Positions 1 through 6,498 of a stretch of DNA of 11,371 nt are shown here, piece by piece. The stretch is from assembly GCA_030643245.1 (NCBI GenBank), contig DAOWME010000077.1:1-11371 (forward strand), in the 5' to 3' direction. A program made the translations under genes and the position numbers. Position 1 is the stretch's first letter. Every line of letters starts with the position of its first letter. Origin of the DNA: Deltaproteobacteria bacterium. Its GTDB lineage: Bacteria > Desulfobacterota > UBA8473. Below the pieces are notes generated by a model that worked only from the letters and a program-made list of their open reading frames with translations, had not been told where the DNA came from and did not search any database.

Positions 1-405
1 GATGATGCCCTGCTCGTTGTAAACCTCCTCGTTGATCATACTCGCCGCCTGCCAGTATGAGACCATCTCATGGGGTGCGCTCCCAACATACCCCACAAGC
101 TGTGCATGGTCTGTAATGAAGATCGGGGTGTTGTCCATCACATAGGCCAGGGCACGGGCCTTTCTCAGCATGATGGGTTCACCCTCGTTCTCTTTCCATG
201 CCTTGGTAAATAGCTGGGGAAAGGTCAGGTCGATCTTTATGCCCGGTTGATAGAGTCCTCCGCTGGCCCCTTTCTTCCACACCGCCTTGCGCAAATAATC
301 GAGGCGTTTGGAACGGGTCTTCTCAGAGACCCACCACCACTGCCGTTTCTCTTCCAGTTCCTTCAGATCCTTGCCTTTTTCAACTTGAACTTGAGCTGTT
401 GCCAT
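1..405 (-). CDS. assA: Alkylsuccinate/benzylsuccinate synthase-type glycyl radical enzyme, alpha subunit (N-terminal part, cut by window edge)
   Basis: This is a second copy of the fumarate-adding glycyl radical enzyme, read leftwards and open to base 1, so only the first 135 residues are visible. It starts at the ATG at 405-403, and an AAGGAGG (414-420) lies 8 bases upstream. The protein begins MATAQVQVEKGKDLKELEEK and carries the WWWV (residues 23-26), SKRLDYLRKAVWKKG, DHAQLVGY and GSAPHEMV blocks. From residue 16 on it is about 80% identical by hand count to the complete synthase at 3392-5893. It is therefore a paralogue and not an assembly echo: the two N-termini (first 15 residues) and the leaders differ. 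The catalytic cysteine and the radical glycine lie outside the window, so activity cannot be judged. It probably attacks a hydrocarbon radically and adds it to fumarate, like its neighbour. The choice of assA over bssA rests on context. There is no sign of decay, and the truncation is only the window edge. Confidence 0.85.
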   Translation of the reverse strand, partial: MATAQVQVEKGKDLKELEEKRQWWWVSEKTRSKRLDYLRKAVWKKGASGGLYQPGIKIDLTFPQLFTKAWKENEGEPIMLRKARALAYVMDNTPIFITDHAQLVGYVGSAPHEMVSYWQAASMINEEVYNEQGII

Positions 406-620
406 GTATCTTTCCTCCTTTTCCGTGTCTGGACTACTTAATCTTCTTAAAATGAAACGCAACCTCAATTATCTATTATCTACTTTCTAACTATTGCCCG
501 ACAGTAGCCCTACCAGGGTCTACTCCATTCTATTCTCAACCTCCCCTCTAAGAATCATCGCTTCGCGGGAAAAGTCTTTTGTGTTTGCCAAATGTTATCA
601 AGAATTCACCTCCCTTCCCG
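406..620 (-). promoter_or_regulatory. Leader region of the partial synthase gene, with a hairpin and an isolated SD-like site
   Basis: This is the upstream DNA of the leftward synthase gene. Besides the gene's own AAGGAGG at 414-420 it holds an imperfect inverted repeat, AGTAGCCCT (503-511) against AGGGTCTACT (515-524), with one bulged base and a 3-base loop. That repeat could be an operator or an RNA hairpin. On the minus strand a perfect ribosome-binding-like GAAGGGAGGTGA (606-617) lies about 200 bases before the start codon and is followed only by a possible 17-codon frame beginning with TTG. The same 12-mer occurs about 227 bases before the other synthase gene. I see no clear sigma-70 promoter. 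A TATAAA box on the minus strand near 627-632 has only a weak -35 partner. Confidence 0.35.
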
Positions 621-1026
621 GCTATTTTATACAATCTGATAATTCCAAGTCGTCAGACTAATCACCTTTCTGTTTAAGGGGAGAGGAAAAGCAATCTTGA
701 ATTCAACAATTCGCAAAATCTGTGCCAACAAAACGGGTTCAAGGTTGAGCATTGCAATAATTTCCGTTAAATCAATAAGTTAAGGAGGAGACTAATCACC
801 GTGTACAGGAACTGTCAGGCTGTTATATGAGACAAACATGAGACACCATGTATCGGTTTATAGGTTGGTAAAGGTAACATATTGATATAAAAGGGAATAA
901 ATACTGGCTACGTAACCGTCTAAGACCAAGGATGCCAGATGACAAGAATCCCAAAAGCGACGGCATGTCATCAAAGAATGTATGTCAGTATAGAATGCTC
1001 GGCAAGGATAAACTAGAGGTGAGTGG
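621..1026. other. Intergenic stretch, no supported gene
   Basis: About 400 bases hold only short overlapping open frames on both strands. None has a recognisable domain or a clear ribosome binding site. The longest, from 932 on the plus strand, runs through the inverted-repeat element that follows, which argues against it being a gene. An AAGGATGCC at about 926-934 resembles the end sequence of the transposon relics seen elsewhere in the window, but only over 9 bases. Confidence 0.5.
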
Positions 1027-1151
1027 TATAGGTTTCCATATATCAAATTTCACTGCGTTATCGGTCGGAATCCACGACGACGTACTACAATGTACGACTT
1101 ACGCGGATTCCTCCCTCTGGCCTTGTGAAATTTAATATCTGAAAACCTATA
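1027..1151. repeat. MITE-like nested inverted-repeat element with TA ends
   Basis: Two 27-base arms, 1027-1053 and 1125-1151, are inverted copies of each other with 24 of 27 positions matching. The outermost bases read TATAGGTTT on the left and AAACCTATA on the right. The repeat proper can therefore be read as TAGG...CCTA flanked by a TA on each side. This is the pattern left by Tc1/mariner-IS630-type insertion into TA. Inside are two further nested inverted repeats, GGAATCC (1067-1073) with GGATTCC (1105-1111), and CGTAC (1081-1085) with GTACG (1092-1096). The whole 125 bp could fold as one long interrupted hairpin. No transposase is encoded, so it would be a non-autonomous element. The IS630 link is an inference from the TA ends alone. 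Confidence 0.65.
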
Positions 1152-1155
1152 TATG

Positions 1156-1168
1156 CCACGAAGCGTGG
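1156..1168. other. Short hairpin downstream of the YihY-family gene
   Basis: CCACG (1156-1160) and CGTGG (1164-1168) form a 5-bp stem with an AAG loop, just outside the MITE-like element and about 140 bases past the stop codon of the leftward membrane-protein gene. No T-run follows on either strand, so it is at best a weak transcription stop. Confidence 0.25.
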
Positions 1169-1305
1169 TGTGTCTTCTTAGTGAAGTAGATGTTTCATGG
1201 AAGGGGATGGAAACAATTAAAGTGTCTCAATTTAATAATGAGACTAAAATGTATCGTAAGACATCCAGGTAAACCAGTTATATCCTCATCCCTTAGACTT
1301 GTTGT

Positions 1306-2643
1306 TTATATATCTTTCAGAAGTCTGTTTGCCGGAGATTTTTCAATAGTGTCTCTAAACACTTGTAGAGAGTCTGATAATGTTTTCAATTCCTCGGTCC
1401 GAGCAATGGGTATATCATTGACACCATTATCTTCCAAGGCTTCAATAATATATTTTATGGTAAAAAGATTGATGTCACGGGCAGGTTGATATACTGAATT
1501 CTTGTGGTTTTCAGCGCTGATATAGGTAAAATTGCCGCTTTTAACTAATTCGTGTAGTACAGACCGAACCAAACGGATAGGACTCTCTAATGTATGTGAA
1601 ATTTCGGTGGCGGTTAATGGTTTTTCGCCTTTATGGAAGGTTTTAACCAATAGATGGGCAACCTGGAGAGAGAGTAATCTTTTAAAGAGAGAACTTATGC
1701 GTAAACAATCAGGTTCAAACTCATATGTATCGACATTTTGATGGGCAAATGAAATTTCAGCTCCAATAAGGACTATCTGCCAGCTAAGCTGCATCCATAT
1801 TAAAAACAAAGGCAAAGCGGCAAAACTGCCATAAATAGCATTGTAGCGCGCTATGCCGACCTGGAAGCATATATATCCCCATTGAACGAACTGGTATACT
1901 GTTCCTGCAATTATGCCGCCTAACAAACCGGACCTAATGTTGACCTTTGTATTAGGCATTAGGACATATGTGAAAGTGAAAAGCGCCCATATTAAACAAT
2001 AAGGTAAAAGCTTAATAAAGAAAAATATGATGAAACTGAACATACCTAGAAACGCTATCCTTTCAATAATAATGCTCATCTGAGTAGTTACAAATACAGT
2101 AAGGCTGCCTGACATAATCACGAGGACAGGACTAGTAAGCATTATAGAAATGTAATCACTGAATTTTCTACCTAAAGTTCGCGATTCTTCTATTTCCCAA
2201 ATATCATTAAAGGATTGTTCGATATGGCTTAATACCTTAATCACAGCCCAGAAAAGGATGACTATACCTATACCTGCCACCATACCTCCTTTTGTGTTTT
2301 CCAGGAGTGAATGGGCAAAACCAACAACTTGAGTCAATACTTCTTTCTGCCCTTGGAAATTCTCCATTAGCTGCTTTTCAAGAAGTTGTTCAAAACCAAA
2401 ACCCTTTGCTATCCCAAATGCCATAGCCACTATGGGAACAATTGAGAGCAGAGAATAGAAGGTCAAGGCTGATGCTCTCAAAATGCAATTGTCTTCATTA
2501 AATCCCCGAATAACTAAAAGAACAATCCTTAGCTGTTTAATGAAGAAGGCCTTCCTGCCTGGAAGATTACGTAAGCGTATCCTCCAGATGTCCGTTTTAA
2601 TAAAATTAGTAATCTTTGATATTGTAACAGAGATATTTTGCAT
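1306..2643 (-). CDS. yihY: YihY/BrkB-family inner-membrane protein with C-terminal winged-helix-like extension
   Basis: This 445-residue integral membrane protein belongs to the YihY (formerly 'RNase BN') / BrkB family. Family members are poorly understood and have been linked to envelope transport or serum resistance; the old RNase BN assignment is no longer accepted. About six hydrophobic segments can be seen, near residues 56-78, 120-140, 168-190, 203-228, 238-260 and 275-298. The family hallmarks are a polar ASALTFYSLLSIVP at the first membrane segment and YGSFAALPLFLIWMQLSW at the last. Residues from about 325 to 376 (LLVKTFHKGEKPLTATEIS onward) look like a winged-helix fold, followed by a polar tail. 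Shorter family members of about 290-300 residues lack this extension. The ATG at 2643-2641 follows an AGGAT about 9 bases upstream. The gene sits alone between two synthase genes and is flanked by inverted-repeat elements on both sides. No link to hydrocarbon metabolism is visible in the protein itself. Confidence 0.88.
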   Translation of the reverse strand: MQNISVTISKITNFIKTDIWRIRLRNLPGRKAFFIKQLRIVLLVIRGFNEDNCILRASALTFYSLLSIVPIVAMAFGIAKGFGFEQLLEKQLMENFQGQKEVLTQVVGFAHSLLENTKGGMVAGIGIVILFWAVIKVLSHIEQSFNDIWEIEESRTLGRKFSDYISIMLTSPVLVIMSGSLTVFVTTQMSIIIERIAFLGMFSFIIFFFIKLLPYCLIWALFTFTYVLMPNTKVNIRSGLLGGIIAGTVYQFVQWGYICFQVGIARYNAIYGSFAALPLFLIWMQLSWQIVLIGAEISFAHQNVDTYEFEPDCLRISSLFKRLLSLQVAHLLVKTFHKGEKPLTATEISHTLESPIRLVRSVLHELVKSGNFTYISAENHKNSVYQPARDINLFTIKYIIEALEDNGVNDIPIARTEELKTLSDSLQVFRDTIEKSPANRLLKDI

Positions 2644-2695
2644 TGATAATATCCTGTATGTGCAGGTTGTTTCGTCTTAGCCCCTTGTAAAGTAG

Positions 2696-2873
2696 CAATA
2701 TACATTAGGTTTGTAAAGAGTTTTTACACTTGTGAGGTTAGCCATTAGCCTCTAATTTTTGGCATCCTTCATACATCGGTTTACACTTTTTAAATTATGG
2801 CTGCTTCAACGGTGCCGAGACCGTTTTTTTATTCGAAAGTGTAAACTACTTTATAGCTTTTATGAAGGATGCC
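2696..2873. mobile_element. Non-autonomous transposon relic A with nested palindromes
   Basis: This element of about 180 bp has ends that match a second relic at 8330-8825. On the left, 2696-2724 matches 8330-8358 at 24 of 29 positions (core GGTTTGTAAAG). On the right, GTGTAAAC plus ATGAAGGATGCC (2839-2846 and 2862-2873) recurs at 8800-8825. Inside lies a large nested palindrome. The outer 16-base arms TTTGGCATCCTTCATA (2758-2773) and its complement (2861-2876) are perfect. Middle arms of 11 bases are at 2779-2789 and 2836-2846. An inner stem, AACGGT (2808-2813) with ACCGTT (2820-2825), is followed by a T-run. No coding sequence is present. The relation to IS200/IS605 is inferred from the tnpA remnant in the other copy. 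An alternative for the left arm is a shared promoter for the leftward genes, since its minus strand has TTTACA as a possible -35 box. Confidence 0.55.
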
Positions 2874-2876
2874 AAA

Positions 2877-3150
2877 TACTGGATGTATTCCTGCGGTTAA
2901 AATCTTCGTCTTCCTTGACCTTGCAAAAATATCTCATTTCTGGACGGACACTACTTATGGTTAACCCTTCGATGATAATGGTATTTTTGCTAAAGGTTGA
3001 TCTTCCAACTTTCGGATTGTGAGTGGAAATCCCATAATTAGAATTGCTGCCTGTGCCCGTTTTTCTGTTGACAGGCAACCACTTTACTGGTAAATAGTCT
3101 AGAAAAATATTATTTAGGGGAACGCCGCCGAGCATATCGGCCGGCAACAT
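2877..3150. other. Intergenic stretch; doubtful open frame ending in transposon relic A
   Basis: A minus-strand frame runs from an ATG at 3150 to a stop at 2860-2862, encoding 96 residues that begin MLPADMLGGVPLNNIF. Its last residues are encoded by the inverted-repeat arm of relic A, so if it was ever a gene its 3' end has been replaced by the element. There is no ribosome binding site before the ATG and I recognise no family. I see nothing else here and regard it as probably non-coding. Confidence 0.3.
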
Positions 3151-3391
3151 TCTGAAGGGAGGTGAGTATAGAGTTTTCGATCTGTTTGACCGGCTTTATT
3201 TTTTTAACGCCTAATCATTTGAACCGTAGATCTGAAGCGGCTCCAATATCAAGGACAGGGGACCTTGAGTAGAGCAGTTACGAAGCGAGGTCTGTTAAAG
3301 CGGATAATTAGTGTGCATATGCTTTTTAAAGTTGTTTATCATGACACAGTCCAGTTTGCGGTATCCTAAATCTGAAGGAGGAGAAAAACTT
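3151..3391 (+). promoter_or_regulatory. Leader of the complete synthase gene (possible promoter, hairpin, SD-like site)
   Basis: This 240-base leader precedes the synthase start. A GAAGGGAGGTGA site (3154-3165) has no start codon at usable spacing but is repeated upstream of the other synthase gene. TTGACC (3186-3191) and CCTAAT (3210-3215), 18 bases apart, make a plausible but weak sigma-70 promoter. TCAAGG (3249-3254) and CCTTGA (3263-3268) form a 6-bp hairpin with an 8-base loop in what would be the untranslated RNA. The gene's own ribosome binding site is AAGGAGGAG at 3375-3383. None of this identifies a known riboswitch. Confidence 0.35.
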
Positions 3392-5893
3392 ATGGCAACA
3401 GCGGACACTACTAAAGTAGATGATACGATTGGAGAACTCAAGGAGAAACAGCAATGGTGGTGGGTGGCAGAGAAGACCCGCTCTAAACGTCTTGATTATT
3501 TGCGAAAGGCTGTCTGGAAGAAGGGTGGCATTGGCGGGCTCTATGCCCCCGGGGTGAAGATCGATCTCAGCTTACCCACGCTCTTTACCGATGCATGGAA
3601 GGAGAACGAGGGTGAGGCCATCGCGGTTCGTAAAGCCCGCGCATTAGCAAATGTCCTGGAGAACATGCCCATCTTTATCATTGACCATGCACAACTTGTA
3701 GGCTACTGTGGAAGTGCCCCCCACGAGATGGTCCACTATTGGCAGGGGGCAAGTATGATTAATGAGGAAGCCTACAACGAACAAGGGATCATACCGGAAC
3801 CGGAAGAAGAATCTTTGAAAATAATGGCCGAGCTGAATGATTATTGGGGCGGTCAGACTGCCTTGGACGGACTGGCAAAGATACTAGACCCGGAAGATGC
3901 AGTGAAATATATGAGCGGCGCGATCGCAATAGGGGTGCCCTCATCTTCCGTCACCTATTCAACTAAGGACTGGGGCTTTATCTTTAAGGGTTTTGATGCG
4001 ATTCTTGAGGAGATAGACCAACTCATGGATGAAACCGAGGCGAAGCTCCAGGGCAACCCGTCGCCTGAGCTACTGTCACTATATGAGAAACTGCCGATGT
4101 GGGAGGCCATGCAGACAGTACTAGAGGCAATGATTACCTATGCAAATCGATATGCAAGGCTGGCCAGGATAATGGCCGAGGCATTTGAAAGCGATCCGCA
4201 GCGTAAAGAGGAATTACTGCGTATTGCCGAGGTATGTGACCATGTCCCTGCAAAACCTCCCAGGAATCTTCAAGAGTCATTACAGTTTGATCACTTCATT
4301 CAGGTATTGATGAGGTACGAGACATTTGAGGCGGCAATGCCCCATCGTCCCGACTATGTGCACGGACCGTATTATGATAAGGATGTAAATATAGAAAAGA
4401 GGTTAACAAAAGAAGAGGCTATCGAACTGGTTGGCGAGCATATGATACGTACACATGAGATAGGTGTCTTTCAACCGCGATGGATCAGGGAAGGCGCCCA
4501 AGGCATTGTCGGCACGTGGGTGTGGACACTCGGTGGGGTCAACCCGGACGGCTCCGACGCATGCAATGACCTGACCCTGGCTTACCTTCAGGCCGCCCGG
4601 CAGGTGCGAGTCTCCAACCCTACGTTTGGCTTCAGGTACCACCCCAATGTCAAGGACAAAGTGCTTAGGGAATGCTTTGAGTGCATAAGGCATGGACTTG
4701 GGTACCCCTCTATGCGGAATGATTCCGTCTTGATCCCGAATGCCATGTACTGGCACGGGCATCCGCTGAAGGAGGCAAGGCAATGGGTCCATCAGGCATG
4801 CATGTCACCCTGCCCCCCTACCAAATACGGGTCTCAGCCCTTCCGGATGGCGGCAGGGAGTGCGAACTGTGCAAAATTTATAGAGTATGCACTCAATAAC
4901 GGTTACGATCATGTCGTTAATATGCAGATGGGGCCAAAGTCCGGGGATCCGAGGGACTTCAAGAGCTTCGAAGAACTGTTCCAGGCCTGGGTGAAGCAGA
5001 TGGAATGGCTGTTGAACCTCCTCATACGTACAACCAACCTGGGTAGAACCAAAGATCCGGAGATGTATTCGAGGCCCGCACTCTCGGCAATATACGAACG
5101 TGCTGTAGAGAGCGGCACTGATGCATGTTCTACTCACAACGGCGAGCGCGGTAACGCATGGACCACAGGTTTCACATGGGTCGAGAACGTAGACAGCCTC
5201 GCTGCAATCAAGAAACTTGTCTATGACGAAAAGAAATACACGATGGATGAGCTTCTGGATGCCTTAAAGACAAACTGGGAAAACCGTGAAGAGATGCGGC
5301 TTGACTTTGTGCGAAATGCGCCCAAATGGGGGAATGACGATGACTACGTGGACGAGATTATGGTGCGCTGTCTGCGAGAGGTTGCAAGACATTCAAAGGA
5401 GATGAAGTGCCCGGCTGGAAACAACTGGCCCCTACTCCCGGAGAATGTAAGCTACAACATCCTTTTTGCCAATGTGGTGGGCGCCCTTCCCAATGGCCGC
5501 AGGCTGGGTGATGCCCTCTATGATGGCGGAATATCTCCGGGTCCCGGTCTCGACAAGAAGGGACCAACCGCGGTTCTCAAATCTTGCGCCAAGATTGACC
5601 ACGTGAGCGATATTAGGGCGTCATTATTGAATCAGCGGCTCTCGCCAACACAACTGGCAGGTGAAAAAGGTTATCAACTGTGGAAGGCCTACATGAAGAC
5701 TTGGGCGGATTTGGGCATGGATCATGTCCAGTTCAATATGGTCGATGATTCTACACTAAGGGCAGCTCAGAGAGACCCCGAGAAATATCAGGAGGTGATC
5801 GTCCGGGTGGCCGGTTACAGCGCTCATTTTGTGGATATCAGCCGCAAGACTCAGGACAACATCATCCAGCGGACTGTTCAGGGGCTGGGATAA
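3392..5893 (+). CDS. assA: Alkylsuccinate (fumarate-adding) synthase, catalytic alpha subunit; glycyl radical enzyme
   Basis: This complete 833-residue glycyl radical enzyme belongs to the benzylsuccinate/alkylsuccinate synthase branch. It generates a thiyl radical that abstracts hydrogen from a hydrocarbon and adds the carbon radical to fumarate in the cytoplasm. The pyruvate-formate-lyase-like barrel covers roughly residues 30-690. The catalytic cysteine is Cys470 in HQACMSPCP (a second Cys is at 474). The C-terminal glycyl radical motif is RVAGYSA with Gly808 as the radical site. Both are intact, and the 338-residue spacing is close to the 336 of Thauera BssA (Cys493, Gly829). The length is shorter than BssA (about 865) and fits AssA/MasD. 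The ATG at 3392 was chosen because AAGGAGGAG lies 8 bases upstream; the frame stays open to 3311, but the upstream ATGs have no ribosome binding site. The neighbouring mutases support an alkane rather than toluene substrate. Aryl relatives such as HbsA or NmsA cannot be excluded. The activating enzyme and small subunits are not nearby. Confidence 0.88.
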   Translation: MATADTTKVDDTIGELKEKQQWWWVAEKTRSKRLDYLRKAVWKKGGIGGLYAPGVKIDLSLPTLFTDAWKENEGEAIAVRKARALANVLENMPIFIIDHAQLVGYCGSAPHEMVHYWQGASMINEEAYNEQGIIPEPEEESLKIMAELNDYWGGQTALDGLAKILDPEDAVKYMSGAIAIGVPSSSVTYSTKDWGFIFKGFDAILEEIDQLMDETEAKLQGNPSPELLSLYEKLPMWEAMQTVLEAMITYANRYARLARIMAEAFESDPQRKEELLRIAEVCDHVPAKPPRNLQESLQFDHFIQVLMRYETFEAAMPHRPDYVHGPYYDKDVNIEKRLTKEEAIELVGEHMIRTHEIGVFQPRWIREGAQGIVGTWVWTLGGVNPDGSDACNDLTLAYLQAARQVRVSNPTFGFRYHPNVKDKVLRECFECIRHGLGYPSMRNDSVLIPNAMYWHGHPLKEARQWVHQACMSPCPPTKYGSQPFRMAAGSANCAKFIEYALNNGYDHVVNMQMGPKSGDPRDFKSFEELFQAWVKQMEWLLNLLIRTTNLGRTKDPEMYSRPALSAIYERAVESGTDACSTHNGERGNAWTTGFTWVENVDSLAAIKKLVYDEKKYTMDELLDALKTNWENREEMRLDFVRNAPKWGNDDDYVDEIMVRCLREVARHSKEMKCPAGNNWPLLPENVSYNILFANVVGALPNGRRLGDALYDGGISPGPGLDKKGPTAVLKSCAKIDHVSDIRASLLNQRLSPTQLAGEKGYQLWKAYMKTWADLGMDHVQFNMVDDSTLRAAQRDPEKYQEVIVRVAGYSAHFVDISRKTQDNIIQRTVQGLG

Positions 5894-5902
5894 CTTAATA
5901 CA

Positions 5903-5938
5903 GGCAGGCATAAGGGATCATATGCCCCGGCGCCTGCC
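5903..5938. repeat. Inverted repeat after the synthase gene
   Basis: GGCAGGC (5903-5909) and GCCTGCC (5932-5938) can pair as a 7-bp GC-rich stem starting 10 bases past the synthase stop codon. It stands directly before a stronger hairpin, and the two may act together as a transcription or RNA-stability barrier. Confidence 0.45.
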
Positions 5939-5948
5939 GCCACTCAAG

Positions 5949-5976
5949 ACCCCGACCTCTGTAGGGAGGTCGGGGT
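5949..5976. terminator. Strong hairpin between convergent genes, likely bidirectional terminator
   Basis: ACCCCGACCTC (5949-5959) and GAGGTCGGGGT (5966-5976) form a perfect 11-bp stem with a 6-base loop. It lies between the stop of the rightward synthase gene (5893) and that of the leftward mutase small subunit (6052), where a shared terminator is expected. No clear T-run follows on either strand. It may therefore not be a classical intrinsic terminator, and could instead protect the mRNA 3' ends. Confidence 0.55.
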
Positions 5977-6051
5977 AGTACACATCTCGTTTCATTTAAA
6001 CTCAACCCTCATTATACCTCTTTGCCATTGGTCTTTGTTCTCTGGGAAAGC

Positions 6052-6474
6052 CTATTCTTTACTCCCTATTTTCTTTCGTTTCTCAACCTCAACTGACACA
6101 TAATCAACCATGTCTGCCAGAGGGGTTCCAGGCAAAAACACCTCGGCAACACCTAATACCTTCATCTCCGGAATTTCATCATCATAAATAATACCGCCCG
6201 CTATGACCAAAACATGATCCAAGTCTTTTTCCTTTATTCGAGTCATTACTTTTTTCATCGTTTGCATATGGCCACCACATAAAAAGCTCAGTCCTAAAAC
6301 ATCGGCATCCTCTTGGATTACTGCTTTTATCACTTCTTCTACTCTCCTGCCTGCACCTAAATAGACGACCTCCATGCCGGCATCACGCAATGCTCTGGTT
6401 ACTGCCTCAATCCCGCGATAATGGCCATCAGTGCCAATCTTACCTGTTACCACCTTTGTCTTTTCATTGCTCAT
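6052..6474 (-). CDS. Adenosylcobalamin-dependent acyl-CoA mutase 1, small (B12-binding) subunit
   Basis: This 140-residue protein is the free-standing cobalamin-binding domain of a two-subunit acyl-CoA mutase, like the small subunits of isobutyryl-CoA and 2-hydroxyisobutyryl-CoA mutase. The B12 signature is complete: DxHxxG as D16-G-H18-Y-R-G21, where His18 is the lower cobalt ligand, then S63-x-L65 and G93-G94 in VIAGGII. Lys12, four residues before Asp16, is also conserved. In an otherwise typical domain the usual DGHDRG reads DGHYRG. The frame opens at a TTG (6495), but an AAGGGGG at 6484-6490 gives the best spacing (9 bases) to the ATG at 6474; an ATG two codons upstream (6480) is too close. 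It starts 24 bases after the stop of the large subunit and is surely cotranscribed with it. It serves as the cofactor half of mutase 1. Confidence 0.9.
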   Translation of the reverse strand: MSNEKTKVVTGKIGTDGHYRGIEAVTRALRDAGMEVVYLGAGRRVEEVIKAVIQEDADVLGLSFLCGGHMQTMKKVMTRIKEKDLDHVLVIAGGIIYDDEIPEMKVLGVAEVFLPGTPLADMVDYVSVEVEKRKKIGSKE

Positions 6475-6498
6475 GCTCATCGGCCCCCTTATCAACCT

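Noticed and set aside
1..405. The short synthase fragment as a pseudogene
   Set aside because: The frame is clean with a good start and ribosome binding site, and it is cut only by the edge of the window.
932..1135. A 67-codon plus-strand frame with no recognised family
   Set aside because: It has no clear ribosome binding site and its second half is the inverted-repeat element, so the coding reading is unlikely.
2808..2830. Resemblance of the inner stem with T-run in relic A to the 3' hairpin of a CRISPR tracrRNA or to a terminator
   Set aside because: There are no repeats, spacers or cas genes in the window, and the stem is one layer of a larger symmetric palindrome.
3311..3391. Upstream extension of the synthase frame by 27 codons
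   Set aside because: The upstream ATGs (for example 3341) have no ribosome binding site, and the extension contains the strong AAGGAGGAG that serves the ATG at 3392, whose product starts MATA like the paralogue.
4403..5567. Several open frames of 69-129 codons antisense to the synthase gene
   Set aside because: They lie in shadow frames of a strongly conserved gene, have no ribosome binding sites and show no known domains.
6475..6495. TTG start seven codons upstream in the mutase 1 small subunit
   Set aside because: Those codons contain the AAGGGGG ribosome binding site, and an ATG at proper spacing follows.
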